Shown one piece after another: positions 45,660 through 55,030 of a stretch of 64,000 nt of DNA. Each line of letters starts with the position of its first letter. Position 1 is the stretch's first letter. The translations under genes were made by a program, and so were the position numbers. Below the pieces are notes generated by a model. The model worked only from the letters and a program-made list of their open reading frames with translations, ran no database searches and had not been told where the DNA came from. The DNA is from Mesorhizobium prunaredense (GTDB lineage Bacteria > Pseudomonadota > Alphaproteobacteria > Rhizobiales > Rhizobiaceae), in the NCBI RefSeq assembly GCF_900156895.1, contig NZ_FTPD01000045.1:256997-320996 (forward strand), written 5' to 3'.

Positions 45660-46025
45660 ATGGCCGTGACGCTTTCCGCCAATGTCGACGATCAGATGGC
45701 TCGCAAGGTTCGGATCGTCGCTGAGAAGGAACATCGATCCATATCGAACGTCGTCTCCAGCGCCCTTACGGTGTTTACCGGCCTTCCCAAGGACGTGCGC
45801 GACACGCTGCTTGAACTGCACTCGCACCAGGATGTGAGCGGTATCAAGCGTCTCGCACGCGAGATGATGGCAACCGTTTCCCGAATTCGCTTAGAAGCAG
45901 CCACAGAAAGCTTGGCCGCCGAAAAAATTTTCGGAGGCCCGGACAGCAGCACAGATGAGATCGATCTTATGGAAGAGGCCACACGGCTGACTGAAGCCGA
46001 AAAGCATCCGAAGCCGAACCCATGA
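45660..46025 (+). CDS. ribbon-helix-helix antitoxin-like protein
   Basis: A 121-residue protein whose first 50 residues look like a ribbon-helix-helix DNA-binding domain (MAVTLSANVDDQMARKVRIV, EKEHRSISNVVSSALTVF). The C-terminal part is acidic and helical, as expected of a toxin-binding tail. I chose the ATG at 45660 because AGGA lies nine bases upstream. It overlaps the PIN gene by four bases and is preceded by the TATATAGGA repeats, which fits an autoregulated VapBC-type pair. Confidence 0.72.
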   Translation: MAVTLSANVDDQMARKVRIVAEKEHRSISNVVSSALTVFTGLPKDVRDTLLELHSHQDVSGIKRLAREMMATVSRIRLEAATESLAAEKIFGGPDSSTDEIDLMEEATRLTEAEKHPKPNP

Positions 46026-46702
46026 GTTTGCCCCTGCGCATCCTGCTGGATGTGAATGTTTGGGTGGCGAACCTGATGGCGACTGCCAAAGGCCGACAAG
46101 GCACCGCGGCCCAAAGGATCGTCTCCATGGTTACGAGCGGAAGATGGGGAGACGAAGAGCGTGAAACGCAGCTCGTTGTCTCCCTTGAAATGCTAGAGAC
46201 CCTTGAGCATGTCCTGAAGCGCCAAGGAGCATCATCCGATAGCGCAGAAGCCTACACAGAAGCCATTAAGAGCATCATGAAGTATGGACCAGACGAACTC
46301 GATCCATACTTGTTGCTCGGTGGACGCGAGCAGTTCGCGATGGCCGACGTCGAAGATGCCGGAGTGCTGGCGACCGCGTTCGCCTCGAAGACTTCCCTTC
46401 TCGTGACGGACAACCTGAAGGATTTCCAGACGAACGACTCGCTCCGGGTCGACACTCGCATCGTGACAGCATCCTCGAGATCGAGGCAATTGCACGCCTT
46501 GAGACATCAACGATCCGACGTTGATGTGATCGTTGCTCATCCACTGGATGTCATGGCTTGGCTGGAGCAGCGTCTGAGTTTTGAGCCTGAAACTCTCTGG
46601 AACCAGATCGCGAAATTCGCATTGGCAAGCGCGGCCGTGGGGGCCGTAGATGATGAAGGTGCCGGAACGACGACCCGCAGGCCGCAGTCACCTTGTCGTT
46701 GA
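46022..46702 (+). CDS. PIN-domain toxin-like ribonuclease
   Basis: A 226-residue protein with PIN acidic residues in order: ILLDVNVW, an E in SLEMLETLEHVL, ADVEDAGVLATAF and LLVTDNLKDFQ. PIN proteins of toxin pairs cut RNA with a metal bound by these residues. It is longer than a standard VapC (about 135 residues), with a C-terminal extension that reaches into the convergent epimerase gene by 15 bases. The pairing with the RHH gene is the main evidence for a toxin role. Confidence 0.78.
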   Translation: MSLPLRILLDVNVWVANLMATAKGRQGTAAQRIVSMVTSGRWGDEERETQLVVSLEMLETLEHVLKRQGASSDSAEAYTEAIKSIMKYGPDELDPYLLLGGREQFAMADVEDAGVLATAFASKTSLLVTDNLKDFQTNDSLRVDTRIVTASSRSRQLHALRHQRSDVDVIVAHPLDVMAWLEQRLSFEPETLWNQIAKFALASAAVGAVDDEGAGTTTRRPQSPCR

Positions 46703-47674
46703 TCCTGCAGCCCATTCCGACCGGTACCAGTCGACAAATTTTTTCAGCCCGTCTTCTGTCGAAACGCTCGGCCTGAAACCGAAATCGCGCTCCAGCGCTG
46801 TCATGTCGGCACAGGTCCGCTCGACATCGCTGCTTTGCATCGGCTCGCTGTGGCGGATCGCTTTTACACCGAGCAGTTTTTCCAGAGTGTCGATGAAATC
46901 GCCCAGCCGCACCGGCCGGTTGTTGCCGACATTGTAGAGCCTGCTCGGCGGAACTTCAGCCGATGGCGGCTTGTCGAGCACGGCAACGACAGCTCTCACC
47001 ACATCGTCGACATAAGTGAAATCCCGCCACATCTCGCCATTGTTGAATACCCGGATCGGCTTGCCTTCGAGCATCGCCTTGGTGAAAATCCAATAGGCCA
47101 TGTCGGGCCGGCCCCAGGGACCGTAGACGGTGAAAAATCGCAAGCCGGTCTGCGGCACCCCGAAGAGATGGGCGTAGGTATGGCTCATCAATTCATCGGA
47201 CTTCTTGGTGGCGGCGTAGAGCGAGACGGGCTTGTCGACCTGATCGGTCTCGCTGAACGGCACCTTGCGGTTACCGCCATAAACCGAGCTCGACGAGGCA
47301 TAGACCAGATGCTCGAATTCGGGCTGCGCGCGACAGAATTCGAGCATTTCGAGATGGCCGGCGACATTGGAACGGACATAGAGCCTCGGATTGTCGAGTG
47401 AATGGCGCACACCGGCCTGAGCGGCGAGATGGACGATCCTGACTATTCCTTGCCCGGCCAATGCGTCGGCAAGAGCGCCCTGTTCGGCGATGTCGATCTG
47501 GTGAAATGAAAAATCCTTGTGAGGCTGCAAGCGGGCGAGGCGCCCCTTTTTGAGCGCCAGGTCGTAATAGTCGTTCATATTGTCGACGCCGACGACCGCT
47601 TCCCCCCTGTTCAGGAGATGATGGCAAACATGGCTGCCGATGAATCCCGCGGCTCCGGTGACAAGTATAGGCAA
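46688..47674 (-). CDS. UDP-glucuronate 4-epimerase-like SDR
   Basis: A 328-residue extended SDR with NAD motif TGAAGFIGSHVCHHLL, catalytic YAATKKSDELM and the ASSSSVYGGNRKVPF and RFFTVYGPWGRPDMA segments of the LpsL/GAE group. It makes UDP-galacturonate for lipopolysaccharide or capsule. No ATG fits; a TTG at 47674 has GGAG seven bases upstream, with a TTG at 47677 and a GTG at 47701 as alternatives. Confidence 0.85.
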   Translation of the reverse strand: MPILVTGAAGFIGSHVCHHLLNRGEAVVGVDNMNDYYDLALKKGRLARLQPHKDFSFHQIDIAEQGALADALAGQGIVRIVHLAAQAGVRHSLDNPRLYVRSNVAGHLEMLEFCRAQPEFEHLVYASSSSVYGGNRKVPFSETDQVDKPVSLYAATKKSDELMSHTYAHLFGVPQTGLRFFTVYGPWGRPDMAYWIFTKAMLEGKPIRVFNNGEMWRDFTYVDDVVRAVVAVLDKPPSAEVPPSRLYNVGNNRPVRLGDFIDTLEKLLGVKAIRHSEPMQSSDVERTCADMTALERDFGFRPSVSTEDGLKKFVDWYRSEWAAGSTTR

Positions 47675-47848
47675 CAAGGTTCTCCGTGCATATGCTGGCA
47701 CATGATCGCGAAACCGAGATCGATTTCGGAAAGGATCAAGCGCAACATCAAAACGCTACATCCGAATGAAACGGAACCGACCTAGTCCAATTCGTGCTTT
47801 AGCCGAAAGCCCCAATAGGCGCCACCGACAAGCTGTGCGGTCGACGCG

Positions 47849-50800
47849 TCAACTCGCCTCGCGCAGGGCCTCGGCCGCCTGCAGGTCGACCGACACGAGC
47901 TGGCTGACGCCCTGCTCGGCCATGGTCACCCCGAACAGCCGGTTCATGCGGGCCATGGTGATCGGGTTGTGCGTGATGATGACGAAGCGCGTCTCGGTGG
48001 TGGCCGCCATTTCGTCCATCAGATTGCAGAAACGCTCGACATTGTGATCGTCGAGCGGTGCGTCGACTTCGTCGAGCACGCAGATCGGCGCGGGATTGGT
48101 CAGGAACACGGCAAAAATCAGCGACATCGCCGTCAACGCCTGCTCGCCGCCGGAAAGCAGCGTCATCGTCTGCGGCTTCTTGCCGGGTGGCCGCGCAAGG
48201 ATTTCGAGACCGGCCTCGAGCGGATCGTCGGACTCGATCAGTTGCAGTTCCGCCGTGCCGCCGCCGAACAGATGCGAAAACAGCCGCTGGAAATGGCCAT
48301 TGACCACGTCGAAGGCAGCCAGCAGCCGTTCGCGGCCTTCGCGGTTCAGGCTCTGGATCGCCTGCCGCAGTTTGCGGATGGCCTCGATGATGTCCTCGCG
48401 TTCGGAAACGATGGTCTCCAGCCGATCCGACAGTTCCTTCTGCTCTTCCTCGGCGCGTAGATTGACGGCGCCTAGCCGCTCGCGCTCGATCCTCAGCCGG
48501 TCGAGCTGACGCTCGATCTCAGTCATCTCCGGCATCGGGCTGTCGGCCTCCAGGCCGGTGTGACGGATGACCAGATGCGGCGGCGTGTTCAGTGTTTCCT
48601 GGATGCGCGCCTCGACCTCAAGCCGTCTTTCGTCGGCAGCGGTCAGCCGCTCTTCGGCGCGGACGCGGGTTTCGCGCGCCTCGGCCAGCGACTGGATCGC
48701 TGACGTCGCGGCCTTGTCCAGTTCGGACTGCTTGTTTTCCGCTTCCTGCAACCGGTCTCCGGCGGCCTGGCGCAGGCTTTCGGCTTCGGCAAGCTGCGAC
48801 AGCAAGGCGCGCCGCTTGGCGTCGATCTCGTCGGGTGCGTCGGCCAGCCTTTCGCGTTCGGCTTCGGCCTCGGCCTTGCGTTCGCCGAGTGCGGCGATCT
48901 GCGTCGAGGCGTTTTCGGCGCGCTCCAGCCAGTTGCGGCGTTCCGCGCCGATGGCGTCGAGGCGGCGCGTGCGCGCTTCGGCTTCCCGCCTCAAGCCTTC
49001 ATGGACGGCGCGGGCATCGGCAAGGGTGGCGCGGTCGCGAGCGACGTTGGCGGCCGACTGATCGAGCTGCAACTGCAGATCACCGAGATCGGGAGCGCTT
49101 TGCAGCAGCATCTCGGCCTCGACGAAAGCCGCGGCCGTCTCTTCATGGCTGTCGACGATGCGCGCGCGCGCCTCGTCAAGCGCGGCGCGCCGGCTCGACA
49201 GCTCGCCGCCGGCCTTCTCGGCCTCGGCCAGCACGTTGCGGGCGGCGTCCAGCCCATGCTGGGCATCACGCCCGGCCTGACGGGCGTTGCGCTCGGCCTC
49301 GCTCGCCTGGGCAAGCGCCTGCTCGGCATGGGCAAGGGCCTCTTCGGCCTGGCGCAGGATGCGGTTCGCGTGGACCGCCTCGGCGTCGAGCTCGGACAGC
49401 CGGTTTTTTTGGGCCAGCCGCTGCGCGGCGGCGGTCGGCGCGTCGGCGCTGGCGGTGAAACCATCCCAACGCCAGAGCGCCCCTTCGCGGCTGACCAGCC
49501 GCTGCCCGGGAGCAAGCTGCGCCTGCAACCGCTTTCCGTCGCCGGCCTCGACGATGCCGATCTGCGCCAATCGGCGGGCGAGTTGCGCCGGCGCGCGGAC
49601 GACGCTGGCAAGGCTCTTGATGCCTTCGGGCAGAGCGGCGTCGCCGGGCTGGACCTCGCTTTGGCCCCAATGCACCGGCGCGCTGCGGTCGAGCGGCACG
49701 TCGAGATCTTCGCCAAGGGCGGCGCCCAGCGCCGTCTCGTAGCCGCGCTCGACGCTGATCTGCTCCAGCACGGACGGGAAGAGGTCGCCGCTTGCGGCAT
49801 TCAGGATCTTGGCCAGCGTGCGGGCCTCGGTTTCGATTCGCGCCAGCTCGGCCTTTGCATCCTGAACCGGCGGGCGCGCGGCACTCTCCGCCGCGCGCGC
49901 CTCGGCGACAGCCTGTTCGGCGGCGATCGCCGCGGCTTCGGTTTCCTCGAGCAGCGCCAGCGCCTGTTCAACCAGAAGTTGCTTCTCGGCGGGATCGGCC
50001 AGGCCGGCGACCCTGGAGGCGATATCGGACAATTCCCGGTCGACATCGGCGAGTTGGCGGGCGAAACGGTCGCGACGCTCCGCGGTGTCGCGCAGCGTTC
50101 GTTCGATCTGGTTGCGGGAGGCGGCGGCCTCTGCCCGTTCGGCGGTCAGCCCGGCGAGTTTGGCTTCACTGGCGGCAAGCGTCGACGCCGCCTGTTCGAC
50201 CGCCGCGCGGGTGCTGGCCTCGCGGTCGGCGGCGCCGGCGTTCTCGGTGTTGAGCGCGGCTTCTTCGGCGGCGAGGCGTTCAAGAATATCCGCATTGTCG
50301 CGGACCATCCGCTCCTCGCGGACGATGTCGCCGTCGAGCTGCTGGAGCCGGCGGTCGAGTTCCAGTTGGCGGGCGCGGATGCGGCCCGCTTCTTCCTCGA
50401 TCTGCGTCTTGGCGATCGACAGGCGCTGGAAGGCGGCAGCGGCGGCGGCTTCCGCGTCGCGCAGGTCCGGCAACCGATGGGCGCCGATCCCCTGCTCCCT
50501 GGCGGCAGCCATCTGGGCGGCGGCGCGGTCGCCCACCAGTGCCGTGGCGATCGCCAGCGCCGAGCGCGCCTCGCCTTCCTGCGTCTTGGCCAGCGTCCAG
50601 CGCAGATGCAGCAGCGTCGCTTCAGCCTTGCGGATGTCGGCCGACAGGTTCTTGAAGCGCGAGGCCTGGCGGGCCTGGCGCTTCAGGCTTTCGATCTGGC
50701 TTTCCAGCTCGCCGACGACATCGTCCAGCCGTTCCAGATTTTGTTCGGCCGCCTTCAGACGCAGTTCGGCCTCGTGGCGGCGTGTGTGCAGGCCCGAAAT

Positions 50801-51307
50801 TCCGGCCGCCTCTTCCAACAAAGCGCGGCGCGCCTGCGGCTTGGCCTGGATCAGCTCGCCGATGCGGCCCTGCCCGACCATCGAGGGCGAACGGGCGCCG
50901 GTCGATTGGTCGGCGAAAAGCAGCTGCACGTCCTTGGCGCGGGCTTCCTTGCCGTTGATGCGGTAGAGCGAACCCGCCTCGCGCTCGATGCGACGCGAAA
51001 CCTGCAACTCGTCCGCGTCGTTGAAGGCCGAGGGCGCGCTACGGTCGCTGTTGTCGAGGAAAAGCGTGACTTCGGCGGTGTTGCGGGCAGGACGGGTTCC
51101 CGAACCGGAAAAAATGACGTCGTCCATGCCGGACGCTCGCATGTTCTTGTACGAGCTTTCGCCCATCACCCAGCGCAGCGCCTCGACAAGGTTCGACTTG
51201 CCGCAGCCGTTCGGCCCGACGATGCCGGTCAGGCCGCGTTCGATGACGAACTCGCCGGGTTCGACGAAGGACTTGAAACCGAGCAGGCGAAGGCGCGAGA
51301 ACTTCAT
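47849..51307 (-). CDS. smc: chromosome segregation protein SMC
   Basis: An 1152-residue SMC ATPase. The N-terminal head has GPNGCGKSNLVEALRW; two long Ala/Glu/Arg-rich coiled-coil arms (about residues 170-480 and 640-960) flank a hinge; the C-terminal head has TLLSGGEQALTA and CVLDEVDAPLDDHN. With ScpA and ScpB it compacts and resolves the replicated chromosome. Its Ala/Arg-rich coding produces very long open frames on the other strand, which are artefacts. It follows the DsbA-like gene on the same strand. Confidence 0.97.
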   Translation of the reverse strand: MKFSRLRLLGFKSFVEPGEFVIERGLTGIVGPNGCGKSNLVEALRWVMGESSYKNMRASGMDDVIFSGSGTRPARNTAEVTLFLDNSDRSAPSAFNDADELQVSRRIEREAGSLYRINGKEARAKDVQLLFADQSTGARSPSMVGQGRIGELIQAKPQARRALLEEAAGISGLHTRRHEAELRLKAAEQNLERLDDVVGELESQIESLKRQARQASRFKNLSADIRKAEATLLHLRWTLAKTQEGEARSALAIATALVGDRAAAQMAAAREQGIGAHRLPDLRDAEAAAAAAFQRLSIAKTQIEEEAGRIRARQLELDRRLQQLDGDIVREERMVRDNADILERLAAEEAALNTENAGAADREASTRAAVEQAASTLAASEAKLAGLTAERAEAAASRNQIERTLRDTAERRDRFARQLADVDRELSDIASRVAGLADPAEKQLLVEQALALLEETEAAAIAAEQAVAEARAAESAARPPVQDAKAELARIETEARTLAKILNAASGDLFPSVLEQISVERGYETALGAALGEDLDVPLDRSAPVHWGQSEVQPGDAALPEGIKSLASVVRAPAQLARRLAQIGIVEAGDGKRLQAQLAPGQRLVSREGALWRWDGFTASADAPTAAAQRLAQKNRLSELDAEAVHANRILRQAEEALAHAEQALAQASEAERNARQAGRDAQHGLDAARNVLAEAEKAGGELSSRRAALDEARARIVDSHEETAAAFVEAEMLLQSAPDLGDLQLQLDQSAANVARDRATLADARAVHEGLRREAEARTRRLDAIGAERRNWLERAENASTQIAALGERKAEAEAERERLADAPDEIDAKRRALLSQLAEAESLRQAAGDRLQEAENKQSELDKAATSAIQSLAEARETRVRAEERLTAADERRLEVEARIQETLNTPPHLVIRHTGLEADSPMPEMTEIERQLDRLRIERERLGAVNLRAEEEQKELSDRLETIVSEREDIIEAIRKLRQAIQSLNREGRERLLAAFDVVNGHFQRLFSHLFGGGTAELQLIESDDPLEAGLEILARPPGKKPQTMTLLSGGEQALTAMSLIFAVFLTNPAPICVLDEVDAPLDDHNVERFCNLMDEMAATTETRFVIITHNPITMARMNRLFGVTMAEQGVSQLVSVDLQAAEALREAS

Positions 51308-51424
51308 TCGCGCCGCCCCAAAAGCGGGTTCTGCAAAAGTGTTCCGCGGTTTGGCGACAAGAACTCACGGCGCAACAAAAAGTCGCGCACGCCGAAGCGC
51401 AGCCGCTTCGGCGCTGCCGAAACG

Positions 51425-52153
51425 TCAAAGCAGAGGGTCGATAATGGCCGAGATTTCCTCAATCGACAGCGCCCCCTTGTAGGTCTTCCCGTTGATAAAG
51501 AAGGTCGGCGTCGAGTCGACCTTGAATTCATCGGCGCCGCGCTTCTGGACCGACCTCACATCGTCCAGAAGTTTCTGGTCCGTCAAGCAGGCCTCGAACG
51601 ACTCCTGTGTAAAACCGGCCATCTTGGAGATTTGCAGCAGGGCATCCTTGGTATTGGCGACCCCTGCCCAGTTCGCCTGCTGCTTGAACAGAACGTCCAC
51701 CATTGGGAAATAATTGTCCTTGGAGCAGCGCGCCAGCATGAAACCGGCCTCGGCGCTGGGGTCGAAGGGGAATTCGCGCAGGATAAGGCGGGCCTTGCCG
51801 GTATCGATGTATTTCGTCTTCAGCGCCGGGAGGGTGGTTTCATGGAAATGCGCGCAGTGCGGGCAGGTCATCGAGGCATATTCGACGATGGTGACCTTCG
51901 CGTCGTCCTTGCCGAGTTGCATGTCGGGCAGTGCGCCGGGCTTCAGCAAGGCAGCCATGTCCACCGTGCCCTGGGCCTCAGGCGCCTTGGCCGCGGCCGG
52001 AGCGGCCGGCTTCATCACATCGGCGGGGGCCGCAGGCTTCACATCCTCCGCCACGGCTTTCTCGCCCGAGTCGCTGCAGGCGGCGAGCAGAACCACCGCC
52101 GGAATGGCGGCCAGCGACGACAGGAGGTTTCGGCGGGACAAAAGACGGGGCAT
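51425..52153 (-). CDS. DsbA-family thiol-disulfide protein, lipoprotein-like
   Basis: A 242-residue thioredoxin-fold protein with the redox motif CPHC in EYASMTCPHCAHFHETTLP and the cis-Pro in VDSTPTFFINGK. The N-terminus (MPRLLSRRNLLSSLAAIPAV, then LLAACS) is both twin-arginine-like and lipobox-like, followed by a Pro/Ala-rich linker. It should catalyse disulfide exchange in the periplasm, anchored or released. The ATG at 52153 has an AGGTGA site. Confidence 0.9.
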   Translation of the reverse strand: MPRLLSRRNLLSSLAAIPAVVLLAACSDSGEKAVAEDVKPAAPADVMKPAAPAAAKAPEAQGTVDMAALLKPGALPDMQLGKDDAKVTIVEYASMTCPHCAHFHETTLPALKTKYIDTGKARLILREFPFDPSAEAGFMLARCSKDNYFPMVDVLFKQQANWAGVANTKDALLQISKMAGFTQESFEACLTDQKLLDDVRSVQKRGADEFKVDSTPTFFINGKTYKGALSIEEISAIIDPLL

Positions 52154-52283
52154 ACGAATCACCTGACAATGGTTGGATTTTGCAATGCAAAGGCTAGAAA
52201 AGGCGAGAGTTGGCGCGAATTAAGGCATCGCCGTCCCCATTCCAATCGCCAAATCTTGGCTACGCGATCACGAAAGCGCGAGA

Positions 52284-52784
52284 TTATATTTTCTTTTGAC
52301 CGAGAATGGTGGCGCCGAGCCGCTCCAGCGAGGCGCGCAGCCCATCATCCTCGATCATTCCGACAGTGCCTGACAGCTTCACCTTCTCGGCCGCCGTCAG
52401 CGGCCGGAGGCTTGGTTTAAGCCGCCCTTTGTCAACCGTGACCGGCTTTTGCACGATTCTGATCCGGCCGATAGCGTTGAAGCCGAGGAAGGCGTTGACC
52501 CGGTTGATGATCTCGCCGGTCTCGTGCTGCAGATGAAGCGCCGCCATGCCTTCGCAGGCAATGACCAGCACCGCCGGCTCGAACGGATCATCTTCATGCA
52601 TGCGGCGCGGCCACTGGATCTTTTCAGGGCGCGAACGGCTGGCAAGCCGCGGCCCGGCAATCTCCTCCCATGACTGGACGAGCCCGATCGACATGCCGGC
52701 TCGCTTGCGCAGCACCGGATCGAGGATCTGGGTTGCGAGATCACTCACCGGAACGGGATTGCCGAAGGGCCTTTTCCCTGCCAT
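52284..52784 (-). CDS. DUF721 protein, DciA-like
   Basis: A 166-residue DUF721 protein. The family is related to DciA, the ancestral loader or operator of the replicative helicase DnaB in bacteria without DnaC. The N-terminal domain (LRKRAGMSIGLVQSWEEIAG, then VLVIACEGMAALHLQHE) is KH-like. The ATG at 52784 is chosen; the frame extends 11 codons upstream. It is divergent from mutY. Confidence 0.85.
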   Translation of the reverse strand: MAGKRPFGNPVPVSDLATQILDPVLRKRAGMSIGLVQSWEEIAGPRLASRSRPEKIQWPRRMHEDDPFEPAVLVIACEGMAALHLQHETGEIINRVNAFLGFNAIGRIRIVQKPVTVDKGRLKPSLRPLTAAEKVKLSGTVGMIEDDGLRASLERLGATILGQKKI

Positions 52785-52839
52785 GTGCGTTCTCCAGTCA
52801 CGACCTTCACCATGCATCGGTTAGGCCGGTCCTCGATCA

Positions 52840-53976
52840 ATGGCACTGCACGTCCAGACCCGCAAGACCGCATCCGGCGACAGCGGCAAGACCGCATCCG
52901 GAGAAAGCGGCGAGATCGCGTCCCGCCTGCTCGCCTGGTACGACGCGCATCACCGCGACTTGCCGTGGCGCATTGCGCCGCGCGAGTTGGCACGCGGCAT
53001 ACGGCCCGATCCCTACCGGGTCTGGCTTTCCGAAGTCATGCTGCAGCAGACCACGGTCGAAGCGGTAAAATCCTATTTCCGGGCCTTTGTCGAGAAATGG
53101 CCTGATATCGATGCGTTGGCCGCTTCACCGACAGAAGATGTCATGAAGGCCTGGGCTGGACTCGGCTATTATTCCCGCGCGCGCAATCTCAAGGCCTGCG
53201 CCGATCTCGTTGCGCGGCAAGGCGGCAGGTTTCCGGATACGCAAGCTGGCTTGAGAGAGCTGCCCGGCATCGGCGCCTACACGGCGGCGGCGATCGCCGC
53301 GATCGCCTTCGACCAGCCCGCCGCGGTCGTCGACGGCAATGTCGAGCGGGTGGTTTCCCGGCTGTTTTCGATCGTCACGCCGCTGAGCGAGGCCAAGAGC
53401 GACATACGCACCTATGTCGAGCGCATGGTTCCAGCGACCAGACCGGGCGATTTCGCCCAGGCGATGATGGATCTCGGCGCGACGATCTGCACGCCGCGGC
53501 AGCCGCGCTGCATGCTGTGCCCGCTGCGCGAGGATTGCAGCGCCATTATTTCCGGCGATGCCGAACGCTTCCCTGTCCGCCTGCCGAAGGGCGAGAAACC
53601 ATTGCGGCGCGGGGCTGCCTTCGTTGCCGTACGTGGCGATGGCGCCATCCTGTTGCGCAAACGTGGGGATAAGGGCCTGCTCGGCGGCATGACCGAAGTG
53701 CCGACGACCGGCTGGACCGCGCGGATCGACGGCGGCACCACAGCGGCGGCAGCGCCCTTCCCCGGCAACTGGCGGCCAGCCGGGAAAATTGGCCATGTCT
53801 TCACCCATTTCGCGCTCGAACTCGACGTCTTCAAAGCGATGACCGATGTCGCCGCCCCAGCGGGTCATTTCTGGTCGCTGGCCGACGAAATTCCCGGCGA
53901 AGCACTGCCCACCGTCATGAAAAAGGTAATCGAAGCAGCGATACCGGGCGCGACGAAGAACCAGCGCGTACATTGA
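52840..53976 (+). CDS. mutY: A/G-specific adenine glycosylase
   Basis: A 378-residue MutY that removes adenine opposite 8-oxoguanine. The HhH-GPD region has MLQQTTVEAVK, LPGIGAYTAAAIAAIAF and the catalytic Asp in AAVVDGNVERV; the [4Fe-4S] ligands are CTPRQPRCMLCPLREDC. The C-terminal Nudix-like domain reads the oxidised base. The N-terminal tail has a two-copy eight-residue repeat KTASGDSG/KTASGESG, encoded by a 24-base direct repeat, which is unusual. Confidence 0.95.
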   Translation: MALHVQTRKTASGDSGKTASGESGEIASRLLAWYDAHHRDLPWRIAPRELARGIRPDPYRVWLSEVMLQQTTVEAVKSYFRAFVEKWPDIDALAASPTEDVMKAWAGLGYYSRARNLKACADLVARQGGRFPDTQAGLRELPGIGAYTAAAIAAIAFDQPAAVVDGNVERVVSRLFSIVTPLSEAKSDIRTYVERMVPATRPGDFAQAMMDLGATICTPRQPRCMLCPLREDCSAIISGDAERFPVRLPKGEKPLRRGAAFVAVRGDGAILLRKRGDKGLLGGMTEVPTTGWTARIDGGTTAAAAPFPGNWRPAGKIGHVFTHFALELDVFKAMTDVAAPAGHFWSLADEIPGEALPTVMKKVIEAAIPGATKNQRVH

Positions 53977-54021
53977 ATCGCCCACATCGCCCGCATTGAA
54001 TTGCGTTGAAAGAGGACAAGA

Positions 54022-54633
54022 ATGACCGAAATCCGCCACATCGTTTTCGACATCGGCAGAGTGCTGATCCATTACGATCCGAATTTGCCCTTCAGCCGCT
54101 TGATCCCCGACGCGGAACAACGGAAATGGTTTTTCGACAATGTCTGCACGCATGACTGGAACATCGAGCAGGACCGCGGCCGCACCTGGGAAGAGGCCGA
54201 AGCGTTGCTGATCACCGAACACCCGGACCACGCCGAAAACATCCGCAACTTCCGCCGCCTCTGGCACGAGATGGTGCCGCACGCTTACGACGACAGCGTC
54301 CAGATCATGGACAAGCTGATCGAGAGCGGCCACGACGTCACCATGCTGACCAATTTCGCCACCGACACGCTTGCCGAAGCCCGGCAGCGTTTCGACTTTC
54401 TCAACCGCCCGCGCGGTGTGACCATTTCGGGCGAGATCGGCATGATCAAGCCGGAGCGCGGCATTTACGACCATCACGTCGCCGTGTTCGGCCTCGAGCC
54501 CGCGGCCACGCTGTTCATCGACGACAGCCAGAAGAATGTCGACGGCGCCAAGGCGGCCGGCTGGCAGTCGGTGCTGTTCACCGACGCAAAGACGCTCGAG
54601 GCGGACCTCAAGCGTTACGACGTCGCGTTCTGA
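54022..54633 (+). CDS. HAD-superfamily hydrolase, subfamily IA
   Basis: A 203-residue haloacid-dehalogenase-type phosphatase. Motif I is VFDIGRVLIHYD, where the second Asp of the usual DxD is replaced by Gly-Arg as in the YihX/epoxide-hydrolase-N-like group. Motif II is MLTNFA, motif III the Lys in GMIKPERGIY, and motif IV FIDDSQKN. The likely role is sugar-phosphate phosphatase. AGAGGAC precedes the ATG; the gene follows mutY by 45 bases. Confidence 0.85.
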   Translation: MTEIRHIVFDIGRVLIHYDPNLPFSRLIPDAEQRKWFFDNVCTHDWNIEQDRGRTWEEAEALLITEHPDHAENIRNFRRLWHEMVPHAYDDSVQIMDKLIESGHDVTMLTNFATDTLAEARQRFDFLNRPRGVTISGEIGMIKPERGIYDHHVAVFGLEPAATLFIDDSQKNVDGAKAAGWQSVLFTDAKTLEADLKRYDVAF

Positions 54634-54643
54634 CCGCTACGTT

Positions 54644-55024
54644 ATGGGCAGGATTGTCTTAACCTACGACCCGTACTGGCCAATGCTCGATGTTGATATC
54701 GTGCAGGGTAACTTTCGTGGCCACGGCGTCGTGTATTTCACAATCAACGAAATAAGCGAATTCATGACGTCGCTGAAAGCATACCCCCTTGAGCGAGCGA
54801 TGCTTTCGCTGAAGTCACCAGGCTTGTTAAACATCTCTGTTTTCCCAACGGATAGCGTTGGGCATCTGGCATTTCGAATCGAGGTCGCTGAAGAAGCCGA
54901 TGCAGTCGAATTTGCGCGTATTCAGCTTCGCACCGACTATTCGGGACTGTCCCGTTTTCACAATCAGCTCACCTTGATGGCCGAAGGCGATTTGAACGAA
55001 ATTGTTCTGGAAGAAAAGGGCTGA
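54644..55024 (+). CDS. hypothetical protein, AT-richer than neighbours
   Basis: A 126-residue soluble protein starting MGRIVLTYDPYWPMLDVDIV, rich in beta strands (VVYFTINEISEF, LNISVFPTD, HLAFRIEVAEEADAVEF). I do not recognise the family. Its codon use is clearly less GC-rich than mutY and ccrM around it, which suggests later acquisition. It starts ten bases after the HAD gene and converges with ccrM. Confidence 0.6.
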   Translation: MGRIVLTYDPYWPMLDVDIVQGNFRGHGVVYFTINEISEFMTSLKAYPLERAMLSLKSPGLLNISVFPTDSVGHLAFRIEVAEEADAVEFARIQLRTDYSGLSRFHNQLTLMAEGDLNEIVLEEKG

Positions 55025-55030
55025 CGGCTA

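Noticed and set aside
49001..52420. Very long plus-strand open frame (over 1100 codons)
   Set aside because: It is antisense to smc and the DsbA-like gene; GC-rich coiled-coil coding commonly leaves the opposite strand open, and the translation has no family features.
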